Position numbers and translations under genes: made by a program. A stretch of DNA of 8,984 nucleotides from an uncultured Opitutia bacterium. GTDB lineage: Bacteria; Verrucomicrobiota; Verrucomicrobiia; Opitutales; JABJCN01. Shown one piece after another: positions 6,790-8,984 of the stretch (its first letter is position 1; each line of letters begins with the position of its first letter). The notes beneath the pieces were generated by a model. The model was not told where the DNA came from. It saw only the letters and a list, made by a program, of their open reading frames with translations, and searched no databases. The stretch spans positions 1-8,984 of the forward strand of contig CAJWSN010000048.1 in the NCBI GenBank assembly GCA_913046175.1, given 5' to 3'.

Positions 6790-8463
6790 ATGGAAAATTT
6801 AGGAATCAAACTGAAAGCCAGGCAATTTGTCAGACAGGGTGTCCTGGCCGACGGGTCTTCCTTACGCCACTTTGCCTGGGCATTCAGAAACGTAGCCACG
6901 TCCTGTATTCTTTTTTTGGCGATCGCAACTGGTATCCTCGCACAGGATGCCGGTCGGAGTGTTCCGGTCTTCGGGTCATCGCTTTTTCGTGGAGAATTCA
7001 GCCGGGAAACCTTCACGGGGTTCAATCCAGATTACCAGTTCGGGATTGGTGACCAGGTTCGACTGCAGATTTGGGGTGCAAGTGAGTTCAACGAAACTCT
7101 GCCTGTGGACAGTCAGGGCAACCTGTTTATTCCAAATGTCGGCCCCCTCAAGGTGCAGGGAATGCGCAATGGGGATTTAATTCCTGCACTTAAGCGCAAG
7201 GTGGCGGAGAAATTCCTTAACAACGTGGAGGTTTATGCAAATCTTGAAACGGCGCAACCGGTCAAAATCTTCGTGGGGGGCAATGTGCGTTACCCAGGCC
7301 TTTATGCCGGCCACTCCTCGGATTCCATTTTGTTCTTTATCGACAAGGCCGGAGGCATTGATCCGGATCGTGGCAGTTTCCTCGACATTGCAATCAAGCG
7401 GGGCGCAAAGACCATCAAGAATATCAATCTATATGATTTTCTGCTCAAGGGGGATCTCGCTTTGAACCAGTTTTCGGACGGGGATGTCATCTTTGTCGGA
7501 CGGCGAAAGAAAACCATCAGTGTGGAGGGGGCGGTTCACAACAGCTACCGGTTTGAATTTGCCGATGAGATCATCCCGGGTCGACAGGTGCTGGAACTGG
7601 CGCATCCCCGGTCCAATGCAACCAATGTCAGCATACGCACGGAAAAGAACGGGGAGATTGTCTCTTTTTACATGCCTATAAAAGACGTGGCAGTTCGCAT
7701 GCTTTCCGATGGGGACCATCTGTTTATTGTCCCGGATGCCGTGCCGAAGACCATTGAGGTACTTATCAAAGGTGAACATGACGGGCCCTCACGGTTGGTT
7801 CTTCCATATCAGGCAAGCCTTCAGGTTGCCGTGGACAAACTTGAACTAAATCCACGTTCCGACAAGGACTCCATTCAATTATTTCGTAAAACCGTGTCAT
7901 TGCGGCAACAGGAAATGCTGAAGGAATCCCTCGACAACCTGGAGCGTAAAATCCTGACCGCCCGTTCCTCATCGGCTGAAGAGGCCCGGATTCGAACCAC
8001 AGAGGCCGAGCTTCTGCTCAAGTTCGTGGAACGTGCCCGTCAGGTGTCACCCAAAGGCCAGGTCGTACTTTCCTTCTGGAAAGACCAGGGGGAAATTTTC
8101 CTGGAGGACGGCGACACCCTTTTCATTCCTGCCAAGTCCAATTTGGTCATGGTGCACGGGGAAGTGCTCTATCCCAATGCGCAGCTTCACAATACCCGTT
8201 TCAGCTTTTACGAGTACATCAACCGTGCGGGTGGGTACACCCCGAATGCCGACAAGACGAACGTTCTTGTATTCCGGCGCGATGGCTCAATTGATAACGT
8301 CAAGTCCCGCAGTATTGGATTCAAAGGCTCAAGGCGAGTGGAGGCGGGGGACGAGATCGTTGTCCTCCCCAAGACGGACGTGAAGAGCATACAACTGGCC
8401 AAGGACATCACCCAGATTCTTTACCAGATAGCGATTGCCACGCGGGTTGCCGTGGATTTTTAA
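6790..8463 (+). CDS. kpsD: Outer-membrane capsule polysaccharide export protein (KpsD type, OPX family)
   Basis: Outer-membrane/periplasmic exporter that completes the path for capsule to the cell surface, working with KpsE. At 557 residues it matches the length of E. coli KpsD rather than the shorter Wza. Domains: a cytosolic N-terminal stretch and signal peptide (hydrophobic core about 35-50, likely cleaved after A51 in GILA/Q); a polysaccharide export domain (about 78-155; FGIGDQVRLQIWG at 84-96, VDSQGNLFIPNVG at 106-118); SLBB-type domains at about 157-236 (GGNVRYPGLY, DGDVIFVG), 242-315 (VEGAVHNSYRFEF, DGDHLFIV) and 452-527 (VHGEVLYPNAQL, AGDEIVVLP); a helical insert at about 365-420; and the KpsD-like tail AKDITQILYQIAIATRV (537-553). 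No lipobox is seen at the cleavage site, so it is not an obvious lipoprotein. The first 33 residues before the hydrophobic core are long for a signal peptide, but no other in-frame ATG, GTG or TTG lies between. No ribosome binding site is visible. Confidence -1.
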   Translation: MENLGIKLKARQFVRQGVLADGSSLRHFAWAFRNVATSCILFLAIATGILAQDAGRSVPVFGSSLFRGEFSRETFTGFNPDYQFGIGDQVRLQIWGASEFNETLPVDSQGNLFIPNVGPLKVQGMRNGDLIPALKRKVAEKFLNNVEVYANLETAQPVKIFVGGNVRYPGLYAGHSSDSILFFIDKAGGIDPDRGSFLDIAIKRGAKTIKNINLYDFLLKGDLALNQFSDGDVIFVGRRKKTISVEGAVHNSYRFEFADEIIPGRQVLELAHPRSNATNVSIRTEKNGEIVSFYMPIKDVAVRMLSDGDHLFIVPDAVPKTIEVLIKGEHDGPSRLVLPYQASLQVAVDKLELNPRSDKDSIQLFRKTVSLRQQEMLKESLDNLERKILTARSSSAEEARIRTTEAELLLKFVERARQVSPKGQVVLSFWKDQGEIFLEDGDTLFIPAKSNLVMVHGEVLYPNAQLHNTRFSFYEYINRAGGYTPNADKTNVLVFRRDGSIDNVKSRSIGFKGSRRVEAGDEIVVLPKTDVKSIQLAKDITQILYQIAIATRVAVDF

Positions 8464-8481
8464 ATTCAATCCCAGTGAAGC

Positions 8482-8984
8482 ATGAGTTATTGCAGCGAGA
8501 ACGGCTCCGCCATGGAGGGACTTGCTGAAGCAATGGATTCCTCTTGCATTAACGATTGTTTGAGGATTCACGGAAAAGCAGTTCACCGGCTCTCAAGACA
8601 GTTTTTCTCGGTGTTTGTGAAACCCTGTCTTGGATTCATTCTCAGCCTCAACATGGTGGTCTTCTGCATGGCGAAGACATCTCTCTCCGAGACGCTTTTT
8701 CCTGGGCTTGCAGATGTGTCCGCGGATGCCGTTCTACATTCGGAAACGTTGATTGAGGCGCTCTTCCAGCAGGATCGTGCCGAGGCGGATGCGCTCATCC
8801 GGTCGTCACGTACTTTGCCTTCCCTGGACGGCTTCGCCCAATACCATGGGCAATGGGAACAGCGGGATGAATCCCAGGGGAATGAATTTTCCCAGTTCAG
8901 TCTGGGTCTGATATACGAACTCGGGCAGGGAGTGATGGGGAGGGCCTCGTCCAGCTCAAGCATGATGTCAGTGCCGCACACGCC
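8482..8984 (+). CDS. Hypothetical membrane-anchored or secreted protein (3' partial)
   Basis: Not recognised. From ATG 8482 the frame is open to the window end (about 167 codons) with no stop. First codon positions are rich in G/C (29 of 40 in 8701-8820), then third (23 of 40), then second (about 20 of 40), the order expected of real coding DNA. The product has a Cys-containing N-terminus, a hydrophobic segment (FFSVFVKPCLGFILSLNMVVFCMA, residues 41-64, interrupted by one Lys) that could be a signal peptide or membrane anchor, then an acidic helical region and LGLIYELGQG, which resembles a Sel1/TPR repeat start. A later start at GTG 8611 or 8617 would turn the hydrophobic part into an ordinary signal peptide; ATG 8512 and 8533 are other options. 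In the last 45 nt the coding signal moves to another frame (see findings). It begins 18 nt after kpsD, so it is probably in the same operon. Confidence -1.
   Translation, partial: MSYCSENGSAMEGLAEAMDSSCINDCLRIHGKAVHRLSRQFFSVFVKPCLGFILSLNMVVFCMAKTSLSETLFPGLADVSADAVLHSETLIEALFQQDRAEADALIRSSRTLPSLDGFAQYHGQWEQRDESQGNEFSQFSLGLIYELGQGVMGRASSSSSMMSVPHT

Noticed and set aside
8583..8981. Minus-strand open frame of 132 codons
   Set aside because: The product is rich in Ser, Arg and Cys with no domain, and it lies opposite a plus-strand frame with better codon-position bias.
1..8984. CRISPR array, tRNA, rRNA, IS element or phage genes
   Set aside because: No spaced direct repeats, no cloverleaf-like sequence and no transposase or integrase motifs were seen on either strand.

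Overview
The window is a capsule or surface-polysaccharide locus from a Gram-negative (diderm) bacterium. The evidence is a complete ABC-transporter-dependent (group 2 / Kps / Ctr-type) export machine: the inner-membrane permease KpsM, its ATPase KpsT, the periplasm-spanning KpsE and the outer-membrane KpsD. I cannot assign a phylum. Almost no start codon has a good Shine-Dalgarno sequence, and hand counts of GC range from about 43% to 62% along the window, so the locus looks mosaic.

Layout. (1) About 1-3216, plus strand: a tight four-gene run. It holds an inositol-monophosphatase-family phosphatase (5' end cut off by the window edge), a compact D-2-hydroxyacid dehydrogenase, a Gfo/Idh/MocA oxidoreductase and a DUF115 / GT42-like protein. 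Junctions are a 4-nt overlap, a 3-nt gap and a 15-nt gap. (2) 3217-3257: a short convergent junction. (3) 3258-5505, minus strand: kpsM followed by kpsT. This KpsT has a long C-terminal tetratricopeptide (TPR) extension that the classical protein lacks. (4) 5506-5694: a 189-nt divergent intergenic region. (5) 5695-8463, plus strand: kpsE and kpsD. (6) 8482 to the window end: a partial membrane-anchored or secreted protein of unknown function. It has no stop codon in its main frame, and its coding signal seems to change frame about 45 nt before the edge.

How the parts fit. The enzymes at the left probably make or modify a sugar or sugar-acid building block (phosphate removal plus two NAD(P)-dependent redox steps), and the DUF115 protein may transfer or modify a residue. 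The finished lipid-linked polysaccharide would be moved across the inner membrane by KpsM-KpsT and through the envelope by KpsE and KpsD. No polysaccharide polymerase, no KpsC/KpsS-type Kdo transferase and no Wzc-type tyrosine kinase is in the window; the first two may lie just outside.

The least ordinary points are the KpsT-TPR fusion, whose two halves differ in base composition; the DUF115 protein in a capsule setting; the phosphatase/dehydrogenase/oxidoreductase trio; and the frame change in the last ORF.
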